This document shows, piece after piece, positions 36,276 through 44,627 of a stretch of DNA of 64,000 bases (position 1 is the stretch's first letter; each line of letters opens with the position of its first letter). Where the stretch lies: NCBI GenBank assembly GCA_964250925.1, contig CAXUHU010000005.1, positions 1 through 64,000 of the forward strand, read 5' to 3'. Below the pieces are notes generated by a model, which saw only the letters and a list, made by a program, of their open reading frames with translations, was not told the DNA's origin and did no database searches. The position numbers and the translations under genes are program-made. This stretch comes from BOG-908 sp964250925 (GTDB lineage: Bacteria; Pseudomonadota; Alphaproteobacteria; Acetobacterales; Acetobacteraceae).

Positions 36276-37049
36276 ATGAATGGACTCCGCGGCGCAGCCG
36301 CCCTGGTTGGTGGTTTGGCAATCTCCATGGTCGCGAGCCTGGCGCAGGCGACGCCAGTGACGTTTGCCCAGGTTACGGATACCAACTCCAGCAACGGCCT
36401 GAACTGGGTAAACGATGGGGTGGGCAGCGGCATACTGAACACGGATGTCGCCGGCGGAGATGCCGTGAACTTCACCTTCGAGAACATGACTGGACTGCCG
36501 TCCTATTTGTCCGGGCAGCTATCGGCCATAGAAACAATCAATGGCGGCGCGGGCGTGACGACAACGGCCCAGGCGAGCCAGGCGACGTTTGGCGGTGCGA
36601 CCTACGACACGCAGGCGTTGAACGCGCCGCTGACGATCAGCTACCGGCTGGCCAACGGGGGCTTGTTTTCCAACCTGCTGACCATCACAATCGTGCCGAA
36701 CGCGCCGGGCGCCAACGGCTTGGTCCTGACCGGCATTGACGGCGGCACAGGGGGGGGCGCGACCGCCTCCAACAAATCTCGGCCCGCGCCGACCTACACG
36801 GAGACTTTCACGTCCGACTTCCTTCATTTTACAGCCGGCTCCACAATCACGGCGGGCCTTAGCTTTTCGGCCTTGATTCCCGAGTTTGGGATCGATCCTG
36901 ATGGGTTGCTGAGCAGCTTCGATGCCGATGTCGTGGGGACGTTCTCGGCCGACCCTCCACCCACCTTCGTGCCGGAGCCCGTATCGATGGCTTTGCTTGG
37001 CTTGGGCGTGCTCGGGGTGGCTGTCGTCAGACGTCGCCAGCTTGTCTAG
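36276..37049 (+). CDS. PEP-CTERM sorting domain protein
   Basis: The 257-aa secreted protein has a signal peptide (about 1-25, ending AQA) and an extracellular beta-rich region (about 30-225) with few charged residues. The C-terminal tripartite anchor is VPEP (232-235), a hydrophobic helix (236-250), then RRR (252-254). This is the recognition signal cleaved by exosortase before attachment or release at the outer surface. The function of the exposed domain is not known. GAAGGA lies about 8 nt upstream of the ATG. The adjacent amidotransferase and GT4 support an active PEP-CTERM system. The exosortase gene is not in the window. Confidence 0.88.
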   Translation: MNGLRGAAALVGGLAISMVASLAQATPVTFAQVTDTNSSNGLNWVNDGVGSGILNTDVAGGDAVNFTFENMTGLPSYLSGQLSAIETINGGAGVTTTAQASQATFGGATYDTQALNAPLTISYRLANGGLFSNLLTITIVPNAPGANGLVLTGIDGGTGGGATASNKSRPAPTYTETFTSDFLHFTAGSTITAGLSFSALIPEFGIDPDGLLSSFDADVVGTFSADPPPTFVPEPVSMALLGLGVLGVAVVRRRQLV

Positions 37050-37992
37050 ACGGTTCGCAATCGTTGCAATCAGGATCTGTGCCGCTGCGCTTGCCTTCCT
37101 CCTCAGTGCGGTGTGCTCCGTGCAAGCCCGTACTCTGGAAGTGGGCGCCGGTCATAGCTTTGCCACGCCATCGGCAGCCGTAGCCGCGGCCAGTGCTGGC
37201 GACCGGATAATGATCTATCCCGGCCAGTATTTCGACTGTGCCGTTGTGTCTGCAGACAAGCTGACGATCGAGGGTGTTGGCGATCCGGCCACGATCGTGA
37301 TGACCGACAAGACATGTCAGGGCAAGGCGTTGCTGGTTGTGACCGGCAACGACATTACGGTTTCGAACCTTACCCTGACCCGGGCGCGCGTGCCAGACGG
37401 GAACGGAGCGGGCATCCGCGCGGAAGGCGGCAAGCTGACGGTGGACGGGGTGCGTTTCATCAACAACCAGGATGGCATTCTGACCAACGCCAACCCACAA
37501 ATGATCTTGATCGTCCGGAACAGCCAATTCACCAAGAACGGCATCTGCGAAGCCGCTTGTAGCCATGCCATCTATGCCGGTAAAATCGAGTCGCTACAGG
37601 TGGAGCATAGCGTGTTCCGCCAGACTCGCGACGGTCACGATGTGAAGTCGCGAGCTGCAAGCACCGTGGTTACCGCGTGCGATATGGCCGACGGTCCGGA
37701 CGGCACGTCGAGCTATTTAATCGAAGCGCCAAACGGCGGCTCGCTCGTGGTGCGCGGCAACACCCTGGAGAAAGGACCGCACTCCGGCAATCACAGCGCC
37801 GCCATCGCCATCGGCCTGGAAGGCGTGGACCAGCCGACCCCGGAGATCACCGTGGAAGACAACAGCTTCACCAACGACGGCGATTACCATACCGCGTTCG
37901 TGAACAACGTGACGGCGACCGAGGCAACGCTTCGCAACAACATCTTGCGCGGTCCGGTCGATGCGTTGCACGGCGATGGCAGCAGCCGCTAG
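37042..37992 (+). CDS. Secreted right-handed parallel beta-helix protein
   Basis: The product is about 316 aa. A TTG at 37042 starting LSRRFAIVAIRICAAALAFL would overlap the PEP-CTERM stop by 8 bp. A signal peptide ends near VQA, and the mature chain begins RTLEVGAGHSF. The body is made of pectate-lyase-like coils (LTIEGVGDPATIVM, ITVSNLTLTRARV, LTVDGVRFINNQDGILT and further turns), as in carbohydrate-active or polysaccharide-binding beta-helices. No catalytic residues could be assigned. Coupling with the PEP-CTERM gene suggests action on the extracellular polysaccharide. The start is uncertain; the frame is open to 36922. Confidence 0.78.
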   Translation: MSRRFAIVAIRICAAALAFLLSAVCSVQARTLEVGAGHSFATPSAAVAAASAGDRIMIYPGQYFDCAVVSADKLTIEGVGDPATIVMTDKTCQGKALLVVTGNDITVSNLTLTRARVPDGNGAGIRAEGGKLTVDGVRFINNQDGILTNANPQMILIVRNSQFTKNGICEAACSHAIYAGKIESLQVEHSVFRQTRDGHDVKSRAASTVVTACDMADGPDGTSSYLIEAPNGGSLVVRGNTLEKGPHSGNHSAAIAIGLEGVDQPTPEITVEDNSFTNDGDYHTAFVNNVTATEATLRNNILRGPVDALHGDGSSR

Positions 37993-38427
37993 CAGATCCT
38001 GTTGGCGGTCACCAAACGAAGACGCCGCTGTCTTCACGCGGTCTGGCCGAAGGCTCGGCATCGTAGAAACCGAAGCCGGCGAAGGGCGGGCTGTCTTGAC
38101 CGGCTCGCCGACAGATCTGCGTGAGCGTGTTGCCGCAGCGACGCCTTGGCCATGCGTCGAGGCGTCGCTGCTGAGCGATTAGGGGCTAAAACGTGATTCG
38201 CATCGGGTCGACCTTCAACCGCGATCGACGTGCTCGCCAACCAAGAGCCTAGAGCCCGACGGCCTCGTCTGCCGGACGCTGTCGTGCTTCAGCCGCTTTC
38301 CATCACAACGGCCTGGCAATGAGCGTCGCCCTGCGCGCGAGCCGAATTCGAAAGCAAGTATCGGGAGGCCCGACCTGCATCATCGGCGCATAACGCTCGT
38401 GACGACAGTCGTATCAGGAGACTACCC
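37993..38427. other. 435-bp intergenic region with repeat and hairpin
   Basis: No gene was recognised on either strand. It holds a perfect inverted repeat GCAGCGACGCC (38135-38145) / GGCGTCGCTGC (38161-38171) with a 15-nt loop, and copy C of the dispersed repeat. Confidence 0.6.
38193..38240 (+). repeat. Dispersed intergenic repeat, copy C
   Basis: GTGATTCGCATCGGG, CGACCTTCAACCGCGAT and ACGTGCTCGCCAA align with copy A at 3846-3892 over the full length, with a few substitutions. Confidence 0.7.
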
Positions 38428-38895
38428 ATGCACTTCCGCATCACCGGCCTCGATCCGGCACCGTTCCGCCATCTGTTCGGCTTGCCGGACGAGGCGCTCG
38501 CGGCGTACGGCGCCAGGCGCTACGTCGCCAATGCGAAGCCCGGCTTCCCCGACCGGATCGAGATTCGTGATGCGGAGCCGGGCGAGCGCCTGTTGCTGCT
38601 CAACTACACACACCAGCCTGCCGATACGCCCTACCGGGCGAGCCACGCAATCTTCGTGCGCGAGGGGGCCGAGGAGGCTTATGACAAGATCGACGAAATA
38701 CCCGAACCCCTTCGCGTCAGACCAGTCTCGCTGCGCGCCTTCGATGCCGCCCATGAAATGGTCGATGCAGACGTGATAGACGGCAAGGAGCTTGAAAGCC
38801 TCATCGTGCGGTTCCTCGAGAATCGAGAGGTCGCCTACCTGCAAGCGCACTATGCCAAGCGCGGCTGCTACGCGGCCCGCATCGAACGCGCTTGA
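38428..38895 (+). CDS. DUF1203 domain protein
   Basis: A 155-aa cytosolic protein starting MHFRITGLDPAPF, with CAGGAG 8-13 nt upstream of the ATG. The segments RIEIRDAEPGERLLLLNY, YRASHAIFVREG and LRAFDAAHEMVDADV are typical of DUF1203. The function of the family is unknown. It is convergent with the large membrane-protein gene 25 bp away and is not obviously part of an operon. Confidence 0.88.
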   Translation: MHFRITGLDPAPFRHLFGLPDEALAAYGARRYVANAKPGFPDRIEIRDAEPGERLLLLNYTHQPADTPYRASHAIFVREGAEEAYDKIDEIPEPLRVRPVSLRAFDAAHEMVDADVIDGKELESLIVRFLENREVAYLQAHYAKRGCYAARIERA

Positions 38896-38920
38896 CAGCG
38901 CGCGAGCCGGCGCGCGACGC

Positions 38921-40918
38921 CTATCGGCGCTTGTAGATACGCCACTGGGCAGCGTGGGCGGCGGGGGCGTAGTCAGGGCTGGCGGCGAACGGGTCGTCCT
39001 GCCACGCGCCGTCGGCGGGCGTCAGCAGCACCGCGTGGCAACCATATCGCGACGCCAAGATGGCCACGTCACCTGGCTCGGCATGGCCGTTGAACACGCG
39101 CTCGACGCGGGCGTTCGCATCGTCCAGTTGGCGCCTGGTAAAGGCGCCATAGGCCAGCACCGTCTCCCACTGGCTGTAGCAGGACGGCCGGTCAGAGAGC
39201 AGCGCCCAGGCGATGTTGACGGGCCAAGGCGTGGACAGCGCCGCCAGCTTCGGGTTGTTGGCGATGCGCTCGGCGGGAGCCGCCACACGGCGCAGCGCGT
39301 CCCAGGCGGCGGCGGACCGGGCAAAGGCGGCGGCTGAACCCGGACGTTGACCGAAGACGTAGCCGCCGGCCAGCGACATCAATCCCGGCAGCCCGAGCGC
39401 CGCCAGGCCCAAGCAGGCGGCCAGGGTGCTCCATCGGCGTGACGTGGCCAGGCGTATCAGGCCGCTGGACGCCAGCGACGTCAGCACCAGGACCGCCGGC
39501 AGCACGGCACGCCAGCCAAGATCGTTGTTGTCGATCATGCTGCGCAACAGCCAAGCCACCGCCAGGCAGGCCACGGCGAAGGCTGCTAGCGGCCAGGCTG
39601 CCCTCGTGTGCCGCGATGGCAGGCCCGCCAGGCTCAGCGCCATCACGGGCACGCCGAACGGCAGGGCCACGAGCCAGAACGCAGGCAGGTCGAGTGCACT
39701 GCGCCAGCCAGCCGGCACCGCAGACCCGAGCGTTGGGTAGGTTAACCAGGCCACCGCCGGCGGGCCGTGGCGCCCAGCGACGGCGGCAAACTGGGCCAGC
39801 ACGAAGGGGAGCACGAGCAGTCCCGCAACCAGCGCCGCCAAGGCAGCCCAGGCGAAGAAGGGCGCACGCCTGCTGCGCGGCAGGCAGATCACCGCGACCA
39901 GCCCGGCCAAGGGTCCAGCCACGGCGAAGGCAACGCCGCCGATCCATGTGGAGCTCTCGAAGCCGGCGGCAACGACGACGCCGAGCACGACGGCCGCAAG
40001 ACGTGGCCGCGCACCAGCCAGGCTGGGCATCAGCAGCACCGCAACGATGGCACAACAGGCCGAAGCGAGGTGCTGGGGCACCCAGGCCGCCTGGTCCAAC
40101 CAGCCGCCGAGATCGGCATCGCGCGCGAGCACGCGCCCGGATGTATCCCGCCCCAGCACGGCGTCCAATAGCGGGCGCAACGAAGCCGGCAGCGCGAGCA
40201 GGCCCACCGCCCAGCAGGCCGCCACACGCCCGCTAACCCATACGGCAACCTCCATCATCAGCAGAAGCGACGCCCAAGCCGTAGCACCCGTCATCGCCGC
40301 GTCGGCGGGCCATCCGCCGATGGAGAAACAGGCGCCCAGCACGGCAGCGCTGAAATGCCAAAGGTAATAGTAGGCGAGCGGTGAAGGGCCGTCGCCGCCG
40401 ATGAACGGGTTGTGCACCGGCAAGCCTTCGCGCAGGACCGAGTCCACGATCGCGATCTTCACGTGGTCGAACATCGGCGGCCCAAGCAGCAGGCCGCCTT
40501 CGACGTCTTTCGGCATGATTGCGATAAGAGGCAGCAGGGCCACGCACCCAGCCAGGACCAGCGCCCAGGGCGGCAGGCGCACGCCGCCGGCTTGCGTGCG
40601 CCGCAGGGCATACACCGCACCGGCAAGGCAGGCGATACACAGCGTGCTTGCCGTCAGGCGGCCGAAGCCCGTGAACGTCAACACCGGCAGCGCCAAGGCA
40701 TTGAAGACGGCCCAGCCCAGCGCGGGCGCAATGCCGGAGGGAGCGGCCAGCAGCCGTGCCAGCGGCCAGCCCATCAGCGTGAAGAATGCGGCCGCCACGC
40801 CGAAGGCGGCGAGCGTTTCTGACCAGTCCGGAGTTATAGGAAAATCTTCTTTTCTGAAGAAAAGAAACGAGAGGCTTTTACCCGTTTGTATTCGCGTAGG
40901 TCGCAATTCCATGCGCAA
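38921..40918 (-). CDS. Large multi-pass membrane protein, GT-C-like
   Basis: The product is up to 665 aa with about 14-16 predicted membrane helices. A loop between helices 4 and 5 carries PPMFDHVKIAIVDSVLREG and HNPFIGGDGPSPLAYYYLWH, reminiscent of periplasmic loop 1 of membrane glycosyltransferases and YfhO-like proteins. The C-terminal part has a soluble domain (about 540-665). It is last in the DUF2064/radical SAM/GT2 operon. The first 26 residues are encoded by a T-rich repeat (40841-40890), so the true start may be a GTG near 40798. It is not an exosortase: no conserved Cys/Arg/His pattern was seen. Confidence 0.75.
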   Translation of the reverse strand: MRMELRPTRIQTGKSLSFLFFRKEDFPITPDWSETLAAFGVAAAFFTLMGWPLARLLAAPSGIAPALGWAVFNALALPVLTFTGFGRLTASTLCIACLAGAVYALRRTQAGGVRLPPWALVLAGCVALLPLIAIMPKDVEGGLLLGPPMFDHVKIAIVDSVLREGLPVHNPFIGGDGPSPLAYYYLWHFSAAVLGACFSIGGWPADAAMTGATAWASLLLMMEVAVWVSGRVAACWAVGLLALPASLRPLLDAVLGRDTSGRVLARDADLGGWLDQAAWVPQHLASACCAIVAVLLMPSLAGARPRLAAVVLGVVVAAGFESSTWIGGVAFAVAGPLAGLVAVICLPRSRRAPFFAWAALAALVAGLLVLPFVLAQFAAVAGRHGPPAVAWLTYPTLGSAVPAGWRSALDLPAFWLVALPFGVPVMALSLAGLPSRHTRAAWPLAAFAVACLAVAWLLRSMIDNNDLGWRAVLPAVLVLTSLASSGLIRLATSRRWSTLAACLGLAALGLPGLMSLAGGYVFGQRPGSAAAFARSAAAWDALRRVAAPAERIANNPKLAALSTPWPVNIAWALLSDRPSCYSQWETVLAYGAFTRRQLDDANARVERVFNGHAEPGDVAILASRYGCHAVLLTPADGAWQDDPFAASPDYAPAAHAAQWRIYKRR
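40841..40890 (-). repeat. T-rich hairpin repeat overlapping a gene start
   Basis: On the minus strand GTTTCTTTTCTTCAGAAAAG is followed by AAGATTTTCC. The family matches the copy 40 bp upstream at 40921-40970. It covers the predicted 5' end of the large membrane-protein gene. Confidence 0.55.
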
Positions 40919-40920
40919 AC

Positions 40921-40970
40921 AAGCAAAAATCTTTTGCTTCTTTCTTTCAAGAAAGAAGGCCTTTCTTCCT
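40921..40970 (-). repeat. T-rich hairpin repeat at GT2 3' end
   Basis: The arms CTTCTTTCTT (40937-40946) and AAGAAAGAAG (40949-40958) form a perfect 10-bp inverted repeat that contains the GT2 stop codon (40947-40949). It is followed on the minus strand by GCAAAAGATTTTTGC. Confidence 0.65.
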
Positions 40971-41663
40971 TGTCTGATAAGCTACGCTAGCCAAAGTGCG
41001 TAAAATCCGCTGCCCCGCGCGCAATGTGCCGCGCACGCTGCCAGCAACCTTGGAGCTACCGGCCACCCGGCGATGGTAGGGTAGCGCCACCTCCAGCACT
41101 TGCAGCCCGGCATGGGCGGCGCGCATCTGCATCTCCAGGTTCCAGCCATAGGTCATTTCGCGCATGCCGAGCCGCTGCAGGTCGGCGACCCGTATGCAGC
41201 GAAACGCACACATGTCGTGGTAACGCACGCCGTTGGTCAGCCCGACCAGCGCCCCGATCAGTCGGCCGGCCAGAATCTGGTGGGCGCCCATGCTGCCAGG
41301 ATCGCGTCGGCCAGCGCTGCGGTCGGCCAGTACAAAGTCGGCTTCGCCCCGCAGCACCGGGCCGGTAAGCGCCTCGGCATGCTCGACGGCGTCCGCGCCG
41401 TCGCCATCCATGAACAGCAGCATCTCGGCGCCTAGCGAGGCGGCGTGCTCGGCACCGGTCAGGCAGGCACGTCCATAGCCGCGTCGGGGTTCCTCGATGA
41501 CGGTGGCGCCGGCCGCGCGCGCCTCGGCCACCGTGTTATCGCGGCTACCGCCATCCACCACGATGGCCAGATCGACCACATCGCGCGGCAGGCGCGCGAG
41601 GGTCGGGCCGATTGCACCCTCTTCGTTGAACACCGGCAGCACCGCACAAATGCGCGGCGGCAT
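40947..41663 (-). CDS. Glycosyltransferase family 2 (dolichyl-phosphate-mannose-synthase-like)
   Basis: A 238-aa GT-A enzyme from the ATG at 41663 (PPRICAVLPVFNEEGAIG). Family marks are IVVDGGSRDNT, EEPRRGYGRACLTG, and the metal-binding FMDGDGAD in place of the common DADLQ. The size matches enzymes that load a polyprenyl phosphate with a sugar. Its start overlaps the stop of the upstream radical SAM gene by 1 bp (TGATG). The following gene is a membrane GT-C-like protein that could use such a lipid-linked sugar. The last codons sit in a hairpin repeat. Confidence 0.9.
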   Translation of the reverse strand: MPPRICAVLPVFNEEGAIGPTLARLPRDVVDLAIVVDGGSRDNTVAEARAAGATVIEEPRRGYGRACLTGAEHAASLGAEMLLFMDGDGADAVEHAEALTGPVLRGEADFVLADRSAGRRDPGSMGAHQILAGRLIGALVGLTNGVRYHDMCAFRCIRVADLQRLGMREMTYGWNLEMQMRAAHAGLQVLEVALPYHRRVAGSSKVAGSVRGTLRAGQRILRTLASVAYQTRKKGLLS

Positions 41664-42715
41664 CACAGGCTCCAGCGCAGGCCGCAATTCTGGCAGGGCT
41701 TCGGCGGCGCCTCGCTGACCAGGGACGCACGGAACTGCTGGTAGGCCGCACCGCCCCAGATCTCGTCCAGCGTCTGCGTCTTCGCGTCGCCCAGCGTGTA
41801 AGTCTCGTAGCCGCGCGCCGAGAACGGGGCGATGCAGCAGGGCAGCGCCCGGCCGTGGGCGGTGAAATACATCAGGCTCCACGGCCTGCGGCAGCCGGCC
41901 CAGGGTTTCTCGCCATGCTGCTTCAGGCTCAGCCCCGGCTCGGTGGCGCCCGAGGCGTCCAGCGTCACACCCAGCTCGGCGCCGATCGCAGTGGCCTCGG
42001 CGATCGCTGCCTGTTCCAGGGATGCGGTCTGTTCGAACAGGCTGCTGCTTTCACGCGCCATGCCGAAGCCCGCCTCGTCGAACACCAGGCGCTGCAGGTG
42101 CACCTCGCGCACGTCCATGCGGGCAGCCAGCCGCACGAACTCGGGCAGTTGCTGGATCGTCTCGCGCAGGCCGGTCAGCCAGAGTGAGATGCGCGGGGTA
42201 GGCGCACCCGTCTCCTCCTGCACCTCCCGAAAGCGTTTCACGTCGCGCACGATGCGATCGAAAAACGGGCGGCCGCGCACCAGCGCATAGCCCTTGGCGT
42301 CGGCCGCATCGAGCGAGACGCGCATCTCGTCCAGCCCGGTCTCGATCAGCTCGCGAAAGCGCTTTTCGCGCAGCAGCGTGCCGTTGGTGTTGAACAGCAC
42401 ATAGACGCCGCGCGCCTTCAGGTAGCGGATCATCGCCGGCAGCGCTGCCACCAGCATCGGCTCGCCCACGCCGTGCAGCACCGCGCGCTTCAGATTGGGC
42501 ACTTGGTCCACGATGCGGGTGAACAGCTCCCACGACATGTCGGCCGGCGGCTCGAGCTCCTCGAAGGTGCGCGGGCAGGTCTCGCACAGCAGGTTGCAAC
42601 GGTTCGTCACCTCCAGATAGAGGCAGACGGGGGGTGCCACGTGGTCACGCGCCTGCACCACCTGCTCGAAATAGCGGGTGGGATCGGCTAGCGGGGCGGT
42701 GATGGTCATGGACAT
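41663..42715 (-). CDS. SPASM-type radical SAM protein
   Basis: The 350-aa protein has the radical SAM motif CNLLCETC (about 40-47) within LEVTNRCNLL, HGVGEPML for SAM binding, and FNTNGTLL. The C-terminal SPASM region has GCRRPWS, LPCCIAPF and CQNCGL, ligands for auxiliary clusters. SPASM proteins modify peptides or sugars. The substrate is unknown, but it is overlapped by a DUF2064-type transferase upstream (10 bp) and a GT2 downstream (1 bp), pointing to glycan or glycolipid modification. Confidence 0.9.
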   Translation of the reverse strand: MSMTITAPLADPTRYFEQVVQARDHVAPPVCLYLEVTNRCNLLCETCPRTFEELEPPADMSWELFTRIVDQVPNLKRAVLHGVGEPMLVAALPAMIRYLKARGVYVLFNTNGTLLREKRFRELIETGLDEMRVSLDAADAKGYALVRGRPFFDRIVRDVKRFREVQEETGAPTPRISLWLTGLRETIQQLPEFVRLAARMDVREVHLQRLVFDEAGFGMARESSSLFEQTASLEQAAIAEATAIGAELGVTLDASGATEPGLSLKQHGEKPWAGCRRPWSLMYFTAHGRALPCCIAPFSARGYETYTLGDAKTQTLDEIWGGAAYQQFRASLVSEAPPKPCQNCGLRWSL

Positions 42716-43446
42716 GGGTGCGGCTCCAGGACGGCAAGGCGGGTCGCCAGGTCAAGGCGGTTGACACAGCCGGCTGTGGCGGGCGCCGGGTAGCAATCGC
42801 CCGGATCGGCCAGCTCACGCACCAGCCGGACGAGGGCGGCCGGCTCGTCCACGTCGTACCAGGTGTCAAGTTCGAACACGTCCAGCCCCTCGGCCCGGGC
42901 ACGCTGCCGGGTCTGGCCGGCCACACGATCGGTACTCCAATCGATATGCGCGAACAACGAGGCGCTCGGATGCGTGGCGCCCAGCAGGTAGTAGCCGCCA
43001 TCTTCGGCCGGACCTATCACGGCGCGGTGGCCAGGCTGCTGCAGCAGCAGGGCGGCTTGGCGCAGCAGCCGGGTGGGCAGAGTGGGGCTGTCGGCGTTGA
43101 GCACGCAGGCGGCCGTATGCCCGCGGGCGAACAGCGCCTGCATCGCGTGCAGCAGACAGCGGCCGAACCCCTGCACGCCTGGCGGCGCACCACAGTGTCC
43201 ATCGGCGAGTATCAGGCCGGTGTCGGGCGCCAGCAGCCCCGCAAACAGCGCCTCGGCGCCGGCCGGCGCGTAGGCGACGTAAGGGACGGCACCGGACGGT
43301 GCGGCGTCGGCCAGGTTCTGGGTGACGTCGCGCAAAAAGGCGCCACTCAGCGCGGCCGCTTCCTCGCCGGAGAGCAAGCTCATCAGACGGGTCTTCGACA
43401 GGCCGGCGCGCGGCGCCTTGGCCATGACAGCGATCCCGACGCTCAC
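42706..43446 (-). CDS. DUF2064/TIGR04282-type glycosyltransferase-like protein
   Basis: A 246-aa GT-A-like protein starting SVGIAVMAKAPRAGLSKTRL, the hallmark of the DUF2064 (TIGR04282) family. NADSPTLPTRLL and IGPAEDGGYYLLG form the nucleotide/metal-binding region. Relatives occur in arsenosugar and other unusual-sugar pathways. It starts the four-gene operon with radical SAM, GT2 and large membrane protein. The ATG at 43446 is close to a DUF4239 gene on the same strand. Confidence 0.87.
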   Translation of the reverse strand: MSVGIAVMAKAPRAGLSKTRLMSLLSGEEAAALSGAFLRDVTQNLADAAPSGAVPYVAYAPAGAEALFAGLLAPDTGLILADGHCGAPPGVQGFGRCLLHAMQALFARGHTAACVLNADSPTLPTRLLRQAALLLQQPGHRAVIGPAEDGGYYLLGATHPSASLFAHIDWSTDRVAGQTRQRARAEGLDVFELDTWYDVDEPAALVRLVRELADPGDCYPAPATAGCVNRLDLATRLAVLEPHPCP

Positions 43447-43542
43447 GCGGCACGCGCGCCTGTCGCCCGCGTCAAGACGGTGTTCCGGACGGCAACAACT
43501 TCACGGTTCAATCCTAACACTCGGGCGTGCCTTTGGGGGTAA

Positions 43543-44498
43543 TCATTTGGTTACGGCCGGGACAGCCGGATCGGATGAGCGCCGGCGGGCTGCGATGTCG
43601 GGCAGCACCCGCTCATACAACACGGTCGATACGCGNNNNNNNNNNCGTGGGGGGTAAATCTTTTGTGCCGGGCGGGCACCGCGGCAGGGCTGGCGGGGGG
43701 GGGGGCGGCGAGGGCGCCCAGCACGCGCTCATACAACACGGTCGATACGCGAAAATCGCCCCGGAACGGCTGGCTGAGTGCCACGATCAGCACGACCACC
43801 AGCGCCCCCGAGGCAGCCAGGGTGGCCGACATCATCAGGTGCATTCGCAAGCTCGGCGCCCCCAGGAACGAACCCGACATCACGGTCAGGCTGCCGCCCA
43901 GCAGCATGACGGTCCAGACGATCCCCGGTACGGTGTTGCTGGCAGCCAGTTGGCGCAGCGCGCGCGCATCCTGCAGACGGGTCAAAGCGCCGAGGAAGGC
44001 CGCGTGGTAGGTCACGTCCACCGGCGTGGACGGCCGATAGGCCGCGGCCGCCGCGTTGAGTGCCTGCAACGGCACCGACCCGCTATCGTCGAAATGACCC
44101 AGCGCCTGGGCCGGCCACTCGCTGCGGATAACGTCCCCGGTATAGGCCGCCAACACGCGTCGCACGCCGGCACGTGCCGGTTCGGCGAGGCCGGCGGTCA
44201 GGTTCGCTACGTCGCGCAACGTCATCGCCTCGGTTCCAGCGGCCATCCTGGCGTTGGCGTATCCCTCGAAGGTCAGCATGACAACGAAGGCGAGCAGCAC
44301 GGCGAAGGTGACGCCGATGACGGAGAACATCGCGGCGGCGACGTCGTTGTGTCGCTGCCGCGTTGCGGCGCCGATAACGCGGCGCGCCGTCAGCTCGACA
44401 GCCACGGCGCCGGCGACCGCGATGCCGACCAGGGCAAAGGCCAGCATCCAAGTCGGGTAGGCATAGACCATGTCGGCGCGCATCATCATTGCTGACAT
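43543..44498 (-). CDS. DUF4239 (bestrophin-like) membrane protein, interrupted by gap
   Basis: The start is the ATG at 44498 (SAMMMRADMVYAYP). A membrane helix (about 12-34), a second helix (about 60-80), a helical periplasmic or cytosolic domain (about 90-200) and two C-terminal helices match the DUF4239 family. The C-terminus is ambiguous. The stretch encoding RVSTVLYERVL is present on both sides of a 10-N gap, with two different continuations; the left-hand version ends at the stop at 43543 after PAVPAVTK. The real protein is probably about 250-280 aa. The function is unknown. Confidence 0.68.
43636..43645. other. Assembly gap (10 N) with duplicated flank
   Basis: CGCTCATACAACACGGTCGA plus ATACGCG occurs both just left of the gap (ending 43635) and at 43725-43752. 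The gap therefore probably joins contigs that overlap. A run of about 12 G follows near 43700. Confidence 0.9.
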
Positions 44499-44627
44499 CG
44501 GGGCCTGGTCTTTGCGACAGACGCGTAGCGCAGTGGCACGAACTCCGTTGGCGCGTCGGCAAGCGCCTACCGGACGGCAGCCGTAGGACACGTCTCTGCA
44601 TGCAGTTCGGTCCAGCGTGGCCGCGGG

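Noticed and set aside
38921..40918. Exosortase for the PEP-CTERM protein
   Set aside because: It is too long, and the conserved transmembrane Cys, Arg and His pattern was not found.
41663..43446. Arsenosugar biosynthesis (ArsS plus partner)
   Set aside because: The DUF2064 partner fits, but the radical SAM protein has SPASM-type C-terminal cysteines and no ArsM methyltransferase is present.
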